Source: Ampullaceana balthica
Lineage: Eukaryota > Mollusca > Gastropoda > Lymnaeidae
Length of the DNA: 64,000 nucleotides
Direction of reading: 5' to 3'
Assembly: GCA_944989445.1 (NCBI GenBank)
Contig: CALYLW010000015.1
Location: 1,540,124-1,604,123, forward strand
The notes under the pieces are model-generated. The model was not told the DNA's origin and did no database searches. It was given only the letters and a program-made list of their open reading frames with translations. The position numbers were made by a program, and so were the translations under genes. Shown piece by piece: positions 34,627 through 46,855 of this stretch; position 1 is the stretch's first letter, and every line of letters begins with the position of its first letter.

Positions 34627-35044
34627 GAAGAGCAACTCATGTGCCAGACAAGTCAACACCGGATCCAGTTTAATGGCTTGACACAAATGGCGTGTCAGTA
34701 ACTCCCTCCCCCCATTCTCCCCGACTCACAGACCGGTAGGATATTTATAACCCCGTCCACGGTATGGGTACCCCATGTGAAATAGGGGGGGGGCGGGGAT
34801 AGCACTAATTGACCATTTCTATCAGATCGAGCCCTATGAGTGCTTGAATCATGCCACACAACTACTCACCTATCAGTTTCAGGTAGATATTTTTGGGGCT
34901 GAAGAAAATTTCAACAAAATTTATGTTGTGAAATAAAAAGTGGGGGAAAAAAAGAAGAAAAAAAAAGAAAGATACCCATTCTAGCCTACTTCATCCTAAG
35001 CAAGGGTCCTACAGTATAATCCGTATAAGATTAATTGTCAAACG
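34627..35044. other. unique sequence
   Basis: Purine-rich run at 34940-34970. No gene recognised. Confidence 0.4.
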
Positions 35045-35052
35045 CGCTACTT

Positions 35053-35063
35053 CAAATCTGCAA

Positions 35064-35095
<32 letters not shown>

Positions 35096-35157
35096 TGATA
35101 ATTTATATAGCGCTGTATCCCAGTAAGGAACCGGGCTCACAGCGCTATTTAAAGTAA
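35053..35157 (-). mobile_element. CR1/L2-like retrotransposon 3' tail
   Basis: The inverse of the tail at 22260-22342: (TAA)n, then TATATAGCGCTGTATCCCAG and GGGCTCACAGCGCT. Only about 80 bp of element survive besides the microsatellite. CGCTACTT occurs on both sides (35045-35052 and 35158-35165), a possible TSD. Confidence 0.75.
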
Positions 35158-35165
35158 CGCTACTT

Positions 35166-36675
35166 TGAATGTTTAGCTTTTCATAGCTCCGCCCGAAAGT
35201 TTTCTAGCCGCAACCTATTTAAGTTGCGCTACTGACTTCTGGCTACTGGCTACTTGGCTACTGCTATGAAAGCTAAATCTGATCTACATCATGTTTGACT
35301 TGTCCACCATTTTCATCAAACTCAGTCCGAGAATCCTATACATATATTCTAAAAGCGCTTTTTTCAGAAGAAGAAAAAATTACAACTAGAATCGAACTTA
35401 TGATATTCTAACAATGATTGAATTTTTTTGCTACGATTGTTTTCTTTGTTTGAGTTTGTTACCTTCTTGTTTATCACAACAACGGATAGAAATCGCATGT
35501 TGAAAAAAAATATTCCGTCACAACTCCTATCCCCCCTCCACCCCCACCCCCCATCCCCGCCTCTAGCTTAGCATGTGCCACATCCATCGCCAATTGGCCT
35601 GCATTTTTATACGTAACCCTATACCAGCATTGCCGACTCACCCATGGCCCCTACTTTCCACGGGAACTTTATCTTCATCTTTTAGAGAGCAGCCGTCACC
35701 TGTCTTGATTTCTTCTCTTTCTTCTTTTTATTTTTGGTTTAAACCCCGCCTTTCTGAGCCTTTCGCTCTTTTATCACTGGGCTGAGATAACAGGCTTTTG
35801 GCAGTCTTTGGGGGGGAGGGGGGTGGTGATGTTGGCACCCGTGGGGGGAGGTGTGTGGTAATGTTGGCACCCGTTGGGGGAGGTGTGTGGTAATGTTGGC
35901 ACCTGGGGGGGGGTGGTAATGTTGGCCGAGACCGCGAGGCCGGGGAATACACGCGGCGAATTTCTCGGCAGGAGAGGTGTGAGCGATCGACAAGTGGGAA
36001 AATCCGTAAAGTGAATCGATGACTGCCGCCATGATCAAACGATCTCTACCCTTTCCCACCCCCACCCCTTATCAAATCCGAACATTAGGCCCGACACCAC
36101 TGTCGTGAACAAAAAACGAATTCTTGCAGTTAGAGATATGTTATTGGCTTTTTGGGTGATTATTGTTGCTGAGTCTGTGATTTTACTCTAATGAATTTGC
36201 TACTTAGTACTTGTAAGTTTAAGCGGTAAATTGTAAATATTGAAACAATTTTCGTTTTTACCTAAACATCGAGATGCTATCTAAACATTAGTTCTGTGTT
36301 TAATTTCTAGGCTTGGACAATTCTGTATTTCAATCATAATGGAATAATATCATTATTTGTTCCCTAAAATAGTAAACTAGAAGTGCATATGTCAGAAACT
36401 AAATTTGATACGTCATTGAAGTGACTAATAAATTATTCTATCAAGACAAAACTCCCCTTATCGTGTTTCATTTGCACCTTGTAGTACAGTAACTAATATA
36501 TTTCTCATAATCGGAAACGCTCGCCATCTTCTTATCGGATGGACGAGTCACTTGCCAGCTTAATGGCTTCCCTTTGCAAAAAAAATCTCCTCTCGGCGCG
36601 TGCTCTCTATGTGACAATACCGTATTTGTTGCTTTAAAAGCCGCGAGGAGCTGCTTCGATAAACACTGGTTCAAT
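35166..36675. other. unique sequence with a 3-copy G-rich repeat
   Basis: At 35810-35925 a ~32-bp unit with GTAATGTTGGCACCCGT is present three times. Elsewhere no gene or element is recognised. Confidence 0.45.
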
Positions 36676-37274
36676 GTCTTCATACATCGGTGGTCTGTCT
36701 TCAACCCCCACTCACCATCTTGTCTTCATACATCGGTGATCTGTCTTCAACACCCACCCACCATATTGTCTTCATACATAGGTGGTCTGTCTTCAACCCC
36801 CACCCACCATCTTGTCTTCATACATCGGTAGTCTGTCTTCAACCCCCACTCACCATCTTGTCTTCATACATCGGTAGTCTGTCTTCAACCCCCGCCCACC
36901 ATCTTGTCTTCATACATTGGTGGTCTGTCTTCAACTCCCACCCACCATCTTGTCTTCATACATCGGTAGTCTGTCTTCAATCCCCACTCACCATCTTGTC
37001 TTCATACATCGGTGGTCTGTCTTCAACCCCCGCCCACCATCTTGTCTTCATACATTGGTGGTCTGTCTTCAACCCCCACCCACCATCTTGTCTTCACACA
37101 TCGGTAGTCTGTCTTCAACCCCCACCCACCATCTTGTCTTCATACATCGGTAGTCTGTCTTCAACCCCCACCCACTATCTTGTCTTCATACATCGGTAGT
37201 CTGTCTTCAACCCCCACCCACCATCTTGTCTTCATACCTTGGTGGTCTGTCTTCAACCCCCACCCACCATCTTG
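36676..37274. repeat. minisatellite, 46-bp unit
   Basis: About 13 copies with GTCTTCATACATCGGTGGTC and CTTCAACCCCCACCCACC. The order of the CGGTAG / TTGGTGG / CGGTAG variants recurs about 138 bp apart (36820-36960 against 36958-37095). Confidence 0.96.
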
Positions 37275-37687
37275 ACTCACAGAGGTGCTGAACACTCAAA
37301 ACTTGACCTCTCACCCCACCCCAGTGACGGTTCGGTCTGGAGCACGCACACTTTCCCAGGACTGAGCTCACAATGGTCATGCTGGTCACCTTGCTGGCTC
37401 AGCAGAAAGGAATCCAACCGACAAGGAAGCATGTGTGCTAAACGGCTGCCAAAGTAAACTGATCATCCACACACGTTGGAACAACTTTTTAAAAGTCTGC
37501 GATAAATGTTCCTGGTTTCAGAATATACTGTCCAGGAAGAACTATCACATGAATAGTAGATAAATAAGTATAATATAAGTTGCAAAGAGTTTTTAAGGTA
37601 AAGAAAAATGAATAATAAATTTAAATAAGCGAACGAATTGAGGTCATTTTAAAAACGATATATATACACACACATATATATATATAT

Positions 37688-37721
<34 letters not shown>

Positions 37722-37898
37722 TTCAATCATAAATTCCAATTGATTACTTATAGCTGTTGGGTTTTTACTTTTTACTTTTAATTTGATTATAGTTTTGATC
37801 TGTCACACAAACGTATAATTTATTTAAATGTTCAATTAATTATGCAATAATATTTAGAGCAACCATGCAAAGTTACTTTAAGTTTTTATTTAAATGAT
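37275..37898. other. unique sequence with (TA)n/(CA)n
   Basis: Alternating TA and CA simple repeats at 37660-37722. No gene. Confidence 0.45.
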
Positions 37899-38920
37899 GG
37901 GAAATAGACGAGATGAAATGACACACCATGAGAGAGTTGGAAATAGAGGAGATGAAATGACACACCATCAGAGAGTTGGAAATAGAGGAGATGAAATGAC
38001 ACACCATCAGAGAGTTGGAAATAGAGGAGATGAAATGACACACCATCAGAGAGTTGGAAATAGAGGAGATGAAATGACACACCATCAGAGAGTTGGAAAT
38101 AGACGAGATGAAATGACACACCATCAGAGAGTTGGAAATAGAGGAGATGAAATTACACACCATCAGAGAGTTGGAAATAGACGAAATGAAATGACACACC
38201 ATCAGAGAGTTGGAAATAGAGGAGATGAAATGACACACCATCAGAGAGTTGGAAATAGAGGAGATGAAATGACACACCATCAGAGAGTTGGAAATAGACG
38301 AGATGAAATGACACACCATCAGAGAGTTGGAAATAGAGGAGATGAAATGACACACCATCAGAGAGTTGGAAATAGACGAGATGAAATGACACACCATCAG
38401 AGAGTTGGAAATAGACGAGATGAAATGACACACCATCAGAGAGTTGGAAATAGACGAGATGAAATGACACACCATCAGAGAGTTTGAAATAGAAGAGATG
38501 ACATGACACACCATCAGAGAGTTGGAAATAGAGGAGATGAAATGACACACCATCAGAGAGTTGGAAATAGACGAGATGAAATTACACACCATCAGAGAGT
38601 TGGAAATAGACGAGATGAAATGACACACCATCAGAGAGTTGGAAATAGATGAGATGAAATGACACACCATCAGAGAGTTGGAAATAGACGAGATGAAATG
38701 ACACACCATCAGAGAGTTGGAAATAGAGGAGATGAAATGACACACCATCAGAGAGTTGGAAATAGAGGAGATGAAATGACACACCATCAGAGAGTTGGAA
38801 ATAGACGAGATGAAATGACACACCATCAGAGAGTTGGAAATAGAGGAGATGAAATGACACACCATCAGAGAGTTGGAAATAGAGGAGATGAAATGACACA
38901 CCATCAGAGAGTTGGAAATC
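37899..38920. repeat. minisatellite, 39-bp unit
   Basis: About 26 copies with GTTGGAAATAGAGGAGATGA and CACACCATCAGAGA. AGAGGAG and AGACGAG alternate irregularly. The near-absence of length change over 1 kb leaves frames open on both strands. Confidence 0.97.
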
Positions 38921-39360
38921 CTTTCTGAATAATGTTAATAATACCAAGAACGGACCAGGCAAATCCTTGAAATCCTTGGCAAACAACATACAAATTATAA
39001 TCAATAATTTTATAACAACATCAACAAAACACTGTTAGGTGGTGATAAAACGTTCGTTTGAAATGAAAAATGAAAACAACCAAAGATTACGTTGTTTACA
39101 ACCTAACTCTAAAATAAGGTATAGAAGGAGTGTCTGTAAACAGAAAACTAAGGTATCTAAAACAAAATACAACACACACACACACACACCATAGGATCTA
39201 CGGCAGTTCATGTCCTCAAAACAATAACATTATTGTCTACGAAATTTTATTTTGGATTGTGTATGTTGTCAAACAAAGATATACAATGTTAATATTACAT
39301 TCATAAGTGTGCGTTATTTATTATGAATATTGTGCTAAACAAGGAATGCAGGATTAAACA
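38921..39360. other. AT-rich unique sequence
   Basis: (CA)n at 39174-39189. No gene. Confidence 0.4.
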
Positions 39361-39522
39361 AACTCTAGTCTACGCGATATTAATTATGAAACAAAGGATT
39401 TTGTCTGATAACAAGCTCTTGTCTACGCGATATTAATAATGAAACAAAGGATTGTGTCTGATAACAAGCTCTTGTCTACGAGATATTAATTATGAAACAA
39501 AGGATTGTGTCTGGTAACAAGC
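39361..39522. repeat. 3-copy 53-bp tandem repeat
   Basis: Three units with GTCTACGCGATATTAATTAT and AACAAAGGATT. Confidence 0.93.
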
Positions 39523-39591
39523 TAACTTACAAACATCGCCAACAAACGCCCAAACACTTTGGAAAGAATAATCACAAATTTGGAAACTGTT

Positions 39592-39745
39592 GAGACGAGC
39601 CAGGTTTTGACAATTGTTTATTCAGATGAGCCAAGTTTTGACAATAGTTTATTCAGATGAGCCAAGTTTTGACAATTGTTTATTCAGATGAGCCAAGTTT
39701 TGACAACTCTTTGTTGAGATGAGCCACGTTTTGACAACTGTTTTC
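39592..39745. repeat. minisatellite, 31-bp unit
   Basis: Five units with GAGCCAAGTTTTGACAATTG and TTATTCAGAT; the outer copies are diverged. Confidence 0.93.
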
Positions 39746-40571
39746 TGGCGCACGTTCCGCAGAAGTCAGCTTTCTTTGGGGCATGTGTTTCGGAGCGTCA
39801 ATAAATGACGCCCAGGGGAATTCTCCATAATGCATCTTGTACATTCGCCCTTAGTGCAGCCATGCTTGAACTCGCCAGTGAGCGCCCCCACGCCCCACTC
39901 CCGGCTTTAAGGATGTCGCATTATTTCAGACGCTATTCCTGCGGGCTCGCACATGTCCATCTAGTCATAAAAAAAGAAGGACAGGGAAAAAAGGTGTGTG
40001 TTTATGTGTGTGTGTGTGGGGGGGGGGTCTCTGAGATTTGGCTACATTTTGAATGCAAACTCTCGCGAGAATGTGAGATTGTTTGTCAGCGGTTCTCACC
40101 ATGGGATAGTTGAGCTTTTCAAATGTGCATCTTTTACACGAGCGTTTAATAATCTATTTACCTTATTATCTTAGAATGTGTATCTTTTACACCAGCGTTC
40201 AATAATCTATTTACCTTATTACCTTAGAATGTGGCCGTATCTATGAACGAAAGTAAACTTTGATCTTGTGGGGCTTCAGCCATTTGGAAAACAAAAATCG
40301 AGTTTCCGTGTGTAGCCTGTGTGTGACTGTGATTTGGTGGCCTGTAAACTATATATTTTATCCGACAAACAGAGGTCAGAAAAGTACATTGCTATAGATT
40401 TTAGCTAATTTTTGTCCAATTTACTGAATTTGGCTATAGTTTATTGCTTCATGTGGCAACATTTAGCTGGCACATGTACTTAACTACACTGTATTCAATA
40501 CGTTACTTTATTTCAGAAGATTACAATATGGCATGTACGAACGTTTCATCTGACCACAACTTTATGACAGA
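39746..40571. other. unique sequence with a 2-copy 53-bp duplication
   Basis: 40122-40230 holds two copies of a 53-bp unit with TTTAATAATCTATTTACC. A (GT)n/(G)n tract lies at 39994-40027. No gene recognised. Confidence 0.5.
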
Positions 40572-41325
40572 CAGTCGGACCTCTCTAAGTCGAACTCAAA
40601 AGGACCAGAAAAAAATAATCGACTTACGGAGGTTTTGAGTTAGGGAAATTGTCGTAATAGGCGCAGATTAATAGGCACAGATTAATAGGCACAGATTAAT
40701 AGGCGCAGATTAATAGGCGCAGATTAATAGGCGCAGATGAAGAGGCGCAGATTAATAGGCGCAGATTAATAGGCGCAGATTAATAGGCGCAGATTAATAG
40801 GCGCGGATTAATAGGCGCGGATTAATAGGCGCGGATTAATAGGCGCGGATAAATAGGCGCAGATTAATAGGTGCAGATTAATAGGCGCAGATTAATAGGC
40901 GCAGATTAATAGGCCCAGATTAATAGGCGCAGATTAATAGGCGCGGATTAATCGAGGACAATGTTGATATTGAGAGGGGTGTAAGGGGTGGGGCGACAGC
41001 CATACAAGCGAGAAGGCTTGACAGGAAGGAGAGGCGGTGCGGTGTCTGATGTTTCATATGAAAGGAAGCCGACATAGCTTTGAAATACCGACACCTTAGA
41101 GAAATCCCCTCCCCCACACTTGACTCCCTCCATAGTGGGATGGAGGGGGAATAAGATTTTTCCTTTTACTAGTTTTACATACACGCCTTGGAAAATTCGA
41201 CTTACAGAGGTTGGAAGCCAAAAATCTTCGAGTTAAGGAGATCTAGAATACATTAGTCTTATGGAATTTCGACAGGAGCTAACAATTCGAGATTGGGAGG
41301 TTTTTGACTTAGCGAGGTCCGACTG
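40572..41325. mobile_element. pogo/Tigger-like MITE carrying a minisatellite (754 bp)
   Basis: The left end CAGTCGGACCTCTCTAAGTC and the right end GACTTAGCGAGGTCCGACTG are inverted repeats with one mismatch in 20 bp. The right flank is TA; the left flank is GA, possibly a mutated TA. Subterminal CGACTTACGGAGG and CGACTTACAGAGG copies add further repeats. The CAGTCGGACCTC-type end recalls the pogo/Tigger group. The element encodes no transposase and contains a 294-bp tandem array. Confidence 0.83.
40657..40950. repeat. minisatellite inside the MITE, 21 x 14 bp (ATAGGCGCAGATTA)
   Basis: 294 bp, exactly 21 units. GCACAG, GCGCGG and GCGCAG variants are grouped, with four GCGCGG units together at 40800-40858. 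It lies entirely between the two arms of the MITE. Confidence 0.96.
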
Positions 41326-41396
41326 TATATGTTTTGTTTTGGAAACATTTTATTTTTTGTTCTGGACTACACCTTATAAATTTAGAATATGTTAGC
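41326..41396. other. spacer between MITE and next array
   Basis: AT-rich, starting with the TA target site. Confidence 0.5.
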
Positions 41397-41617
41397 TGTC
41401 AGAACTGAAGAGCGTGTTCTTGTCCACAGTCAGAACTGAAGGGCGTGTTCTTGTCCACAGTCAGAACTGAAGGGCGTGTTCTTGTCCACAGTCAGAACTG
41501 AAGGGCGTGTTCTTGTCCACGGTCAGAACTGAAGGGCGTGTTTTTTTCCACAGTCAGAACTGAAGGACGTGTTCTTGTCTACAGTCAGAACGGAAAGGCG
41601 TGTTCTTGTCTACAGAA
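41397..41617. repeat. minisatellite, 31-bp unit
   Basis: About 7 copies with CAGTCAGAACTGAAGGGCGT and GTTCTTGTCCA. Confidence 0.95.
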
Positions 41618-42102
41618 TCAAGCGATTCCTTGAAATGAGCGTCAAAAGCTGAGACTGTGACGAGGGGTGTGTCAGGAGCTGTGGTCCTCTCCCTCCCCTC
41701 CCCGTAATGAAAGCCAACGTTCCCTGAGACCTGACGGCCCTTGGTCACGCGATCCCGTCACGGGACACCGTCCGGAGCCGTTAACTTTATTGCCATTTAG
41801 TTATCCGCCTTGGTCTCCGCTGGCTCGCCGATCCTTATCTCCCTTGGACACTCGGGGATGCTCGTAGAGGATACTAATTCCCCGTAGACCATCCGTGACA
41901 GAATAGATGGTGTGCTGAGGGGGGGAGGGAGGCTATTGTTTTCACAGTGACACTCGACGAGCAGGGCCCGGCAGATCTCCAGATAACTGGATTAGTCGAG
42001 CAGAGCTGTGGTCAATGGTCAGTAAGTCTGTGCCGAATGCAGTGCTGACCGCCACGTTGAGCCGACTAGAGGGCGTGGCTGGTGACTTGTACTACGGAAC
42101 AC
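41618..42102. other. unique sequence
   Basis: No gene recognised. Confidence 0.4.
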
Positions 42103-42303
42103 AATCCTTGTGAGTTTTAGATGGTATTAACGAAAATAATCCTTGTGAGTTTTAGATGGTATTAACGAAAATAATCCTTGTGAGTTTTAGATGGTATTAA
42201 CGAAAATAATCCTCGTGAGTTGTAGATGGTATTAACGAACATAATCCTCGTGAGTTGTAGATGGTTTTAACGAACTTAATCCTCGTGAGTTGAAGATGGT
42301 ATT
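42103..42303. repeat. minisatellite, 35-bp unit
   Basis: About 6 copies with AATCCTTGTGAGTTTTAGAT; a switch to AATCCTCGTGAGTTGTAGAT occurs in the right half. Confidence 0.94.
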
Positions 42304-42353
42304 AACGAACTCTTTGACTACATCAGTGTTGACGTATGTCACATTTAAACAGA

Positions 42354-42436
42354 TCCTGGGGTCAGGCGGTGCCACCGTGATCCTGGGGTCAGACGTCGCC
42401 ACCCTGATTCTGGGGTCAGGCGGCGCCACCGTGTCC
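42354..42436. repeat. 3-copy 27-bp tandem repeat
   Basis: Three units around CCTGGGGTCAGGCGGTGCCA. Confidence 0.9.
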
Positions 42437-42685
42437 TTCAGTTTGAAATGATGCAGATCACAACATTGAATACTCTATTCACCCACCCCAGCACCGCCCT
42501 TTCTTTTCTACACACAGACACACACATTTATTGAAAAATATTGGCCATGGAATGAGTAGTGACATCTCATTAGGGCGCCATGAATACACGCCAATGTCTC
42601 ACTACTAGTTACCACAAAAATAACCCACAAAATGAATGTATTCCTTTATTCAAGTTGCTCTGTAGGTAGTCATCTTGCTAGCAGA
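42437..42685. other. unique sequence
   Basis: Nothing recognised. Confidence 0.4.
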
Positions 42686-42838
42686 GATGAGGGTTCGCGC
42701 TATTCAAGATGAGGGTTCGCGCTATTCAAGATGAGGGTTCGCGCTATTTAAGATGAGGGTTCGCGCTATTCAAGATGAGGGTTCGCGCTATTCAAGATGA
42801 GGATTTGCGCTATTCAAGATGAGGGTTCGCGCTCTTTA
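42686..42838. repeat. minisatellite, 22-bp unit
   Basis: Seven units of GATGAGGGTTCGCGCTATTC then AA, with few substitutions. Confidence 0.95.
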
Positions 42839-43177
42839 CGGGAAGTGAAATCCAAAAACAAAACAATATCACTGGCAGAGTTCCCAAGCAGGTAACATGA
42901 CACGTGACCAATGCATCGGTCCGAAGTGACGAGTCCAATATCTTTGTCTAGCCTGTGACATTTTCTCTCTCATCTCCTTTAAGCTTCCATTCACTTTGAA
43001 CACAAACTTCATCTCACCAAGTGCACACATTTGAAAGATTGAACACGGCAAGTTTACCTTGTTGGTACCAACAAATGCTGTGGGAAAATTGTATGGAATG
43101 TTGCGTTGCTGGTTAGGTCTGTTATGATCCTTCTTATTATTATCTTAAGATTGGTCAGCGGATCGTATCCGCCATTG
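42839..43177. other. unique sequence
   Basis: Nothing recognised. Confidence 0.4.
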
Positions 43178-43672
43178 TTTTTAAATCCTTTATATTAACT
43201 CGTGGTGTCTGCTTGCTTGTTTGTCGCCAAAACTTTGGATCGATTTTTACCCACTTCCTCGTAAGCTAGCGAGCTGAAATTTTGCAGGCAGTTTCGTGCC
43301 GATGATAAAAACTATGTATCAAAATTTCAGATCGATCGCATGTACCGTCATTAAATTATTGAATTTTTAGATTATTTTATTTATTCCTATGTATCATGTT
43401 ATTTTTTATTGAGATAGAGCGTCGCGGTGCGTATTATATTGAACAGCCTTTCTGTCGCGCAATAAGGTGCGCATTTTATTCACAACACTTTTTATAAACA
43501 TATTCCTGATCGGTGCGCATTATATTAAATATGTTTTACGACACAACTGCAATTTTGTATTTTTGGTTGGTCTTGCGCTGCGTATTATAATGAACATTTT
43601 TTAAAGTTACTTCTCGTACATAAAGGATTTATAGTCAAAAACTTTTTTTTAACGTGTTTTTTTAAATTATTA
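43178..43672 (-). mobile_element. dispersed repeat family A, copy 4 (diverged)
   Basis: Begins AAATCCTTTATATTAACTCG and ends GGATTTATAGTCAAAAACT. It shares CAAAATTTCAGATCGATCG and the ACCCACTTCC block with the other copies. The middle holds extra repeated GTGCGTATTATATTGAACA-like blocks. Confidence 0.62.
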
Positions 43673-45428
43673 CATTAATCTCGAACAGTAAGCCTGAAGA
43701 GTTGCAAGAGAAATCAGAAGTAAAGATTGGGAGAGTAGTTAGAATAACGAAATGGACAACTCTAGAGAGAAAGTTTATTGCCAGAAATAGATGCTTGAGT
43801 GATGTAGAGATGAGATGTTGTAATTTTCTTCCCTTGCTAACCCCAGCGGTATAGGGAAATGAGTCGAATCTCCCACGATACTTGACGTAGTCACTGTAGA
43901 TTTGATTTTCAAGCTATGATCAAAGCCGCCCAGATTAGCCATAACTACCCTTTGACCAAATTATCTCCCCATCATTACCGGTAATCGGATTAGTCGAATA
44001 TCCACGGCATCCATAAATCCACTCTTTGGTCCGTCATCTGTCAATGGGGTTGGGTGGGGGGGGGCGGGGGCATTCCCAAAACAATCATCAAGAGCCACAT
44101 ACCCTCCCAAAAGGGGGGGGGGATTGTAGTAACGTCATTGCAAGGAATGGGTCTGTAAATAACCAGAAATATTACACTCAAGGGCGCCATAACTGTGATT
44201 GACCCCCCCCCCTTCCAAACCCTCTGAGACCGCGTCTGTCTGTCCACAATTATCAAGGTAGAGCATTTGCGTGGGTACCTTCCCGTGGAACAAATCCGAA
44301 CATATGACCAGATATTAATTAGTAGAGGAGGTCGTCCTGTACCCACACATTCAAGGAATCTCAACACGTTATTTGGGGGTCGGGATAGTAGAGTCACTGT
44401 TTGGGATAGTAGGGTCACTGTTTCTCTGAGGCGCCAGGAACTTGTTAGGAATCAGTACGTCGCTTTGTTTAGGTCCTCAAACGTTGATAAGACAACCCCG
44501 TGCCGAGTTGTTGGCGATGACTACGACCTTTCCTGGCGGTGGTCAGTCTCATAAAAATGTGCAGAACCACCGTAGTTGAGATCTAAGCCTAGAAACATTG
44601 TGTGTCCACCTCGTGCCGGACAGCAGGTTTCATCCATTCTTATTCACGGCTCTCGGGTTAATCCCTCGGATTTGTGGGGAAAAAATCCCCCCCTCCCCCT
44701 TACAATTAGAACACTTCTGTTTAGAGAGCACATCACCCGGGAATCTCGCCCCTCCTCCCCACCTCGTAGCACCGTCTCCACGGACCAGCTATTTCTGTCC
44801 CCTACTGACGGTGCTTTATTTAATGAGTTTGTCGGACAGCGTGAGCAGAAACATTTCTCGGACGTATTCACACGGGGGCTGGACGAGCAGGCCAACTGGG
44901 GGTGGGGGTGGGGGTCCCGGCATTAGATTTGTACTGGGAGTCAAGCTGACTTATTAAAGACAGTGGAATTACAAGCCGACCTGAGCTAATCCTGAGGATA
45001 ATGTACCTCGGCTAAGCTGCCTGGCCTCGAAGCCCTGTAGAGTTGAGCTGACAAGATAACCATTTATCATGAAGACGGCCACAGTGAATTGAGTTTTGCT
45101 GCGTCAACCAATGGGAACGCCTTCATTAAGAAAATATGGATACACGTTTATTCGACTTTTTATTTTATTTTTAAAAATCTATTAACTATACATTTTTTAA
45201 ATTAATGAGTTTTAAAGAATGAATTAATGATTTATTTATTTTGTCGTGAGTTGGTCGTAATGGATAGCAACTTTTGTTCATGTGCGAGGAACCTTGAAGT
45301 AATGCCTGATCGTATTGGAAGGAAAACGTTGAACTTACTTAAGTATTATAATTAAATAATAATAAATTAATTAAATAAAATCTTTGATGTAAGTTTAATC
45401 TTAACAGATCAATCATAATCTCTATTCT
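43673..45428. other. unique sequence
   Basis: 1.7 kb without a tandem array, the longest such stretch here. C-runs and G-runs at 44050-44110 and 44204. Open frames up to ~125 codons on both strands show no recognisable domain. No gene can be supported. Confidence 0.4.
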
Positions 45429-46711
45429 AACAAACAAAGAACACTTCCATCAATGTCTAATTTAACATACAAAGAACTCTTCCATCAATCTCTAATTTAA
45501 CATACGAAGAACTCTTCCATCAATCTCTAATTTAACATACAAAGAACTCTTCCATCAATCTCTAATTTAACATACAAAGAACTCTTCCATCAATCTCTAA
45601 TTTAACATACGAAGAACTCTTCCATCAATCTCTAATTTAACAAACAAAGAACTCTTCCATCAATCTCTAATTTAACATACGAAGAACTCTTCCATCAATA
45701 TCTAATTTAACATACGAAGAACACTTCCATCAATCTCTAATTTAACAAACAAAGAACTCTTCCATCAATCTCTAATTAAACATACAAAGAACTCTTCCAT
45801 CAATCTCTAATTTAACAAACAAAGAACACTTCCATCAATCTCTAATTTAACAAACAAAGAACACTTCCATCAATCTCTAATTAAACATACAAAGAACTCT
45901 TCCATCAATCTCTAATTAAACATACAAAGAACTCTTCCATCAATATCTAATTTAACAAACAAAGAACTCTTCCATCAATCTCTAATTTAACAAACAAAGA
46001 ACTCTTCCATCAATCTCTAATTTAACATACAAAGAACTCTTCCATCAATCTCTAATTTAACATACAAAGAACTCTTCCATCAATCTCTAATTTAACATAC
46101 GAAGAACTCTTCCATCAATCTCTAATTTAACATACGAAGAACTCTTCCATCAATATCTAATTTAACATACGAAGAAGACTTCCATCAATCTCTAATTTAA
46201 CAAACAAAGAACTCTTCCATCAATCTCTAATTAAACATACAAAGAACTCTTCCATCAATCTCTAATTTAACAAACAAAGAACACTTCCATCAATCTCTAA
46301 TTTAACAAACAAAGAACACTTCCATCAATCTCTAATTAAACATACAAAGAACTCTTCCATCAATCTCTAATTAAACATACAAAGAACTCTTCCATCAATA
46401 TCTAATTTAACAAACAAAGAACTCTTCCATCAATCTCTAATTTAACAAACAAAGAACTCTTCCATCAATCTCTAATTAAACATACAAAGAACTCTTCCAT
46501 CAATCTCTAATTAAACATACAAAGAACTCTTCCATCAATCTCTAATTTAACAAACAAAGAACTCTTCCATCAATCTCTAATTTAACATACGAAGAACACT
46601 TTCATCAATCTCTAATTTAACATACGAAGAACACTTCCATCAATCTCTAATTTAACATACAAAGAACACTTTCATCAATCTCTAATTTAACATACGAAGA
46701 ACACTTCCACC
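45429..46711. repeat. minisatellite, 35-bp unit with a 455-bp higher-order repeat
   Basis: About 37 copies with AAAGAACTCTTCCATCAATC and TCTAATTTAACATAC. Rare CAATATCTAA units fall at 45695, 45941, 46151 and 46396. The first and third, and the second and fourth, are about 455 bp (13 units) apart, and neighbouring variants match too, so a 13-unit block is duplicated. Confidence 0.97.
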
Positions 46712-46855
46712 AGCCTTACGTTTATGTAGATGATAAACAATCTCAAAAATACTATTCTTGGATTAGAAAACCTCGCCCCTCCTCTTGACAGTTTTTTTTA
46801 TGACTAAATGACATGTAATAATTTAAATATCCAATTCTTGTAGCTCGCTGACACA
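46712..46855. other. spacer
   Basis: Unique DNA between two arrays. Confidence 0.5.

Noticed and set aside
43673..45414. A gene in the longest array-free stretch
   Set aside because: Looked at both strands; only short frames without motifs. An exon of an unknown gene cannot be excluded without transcripts.
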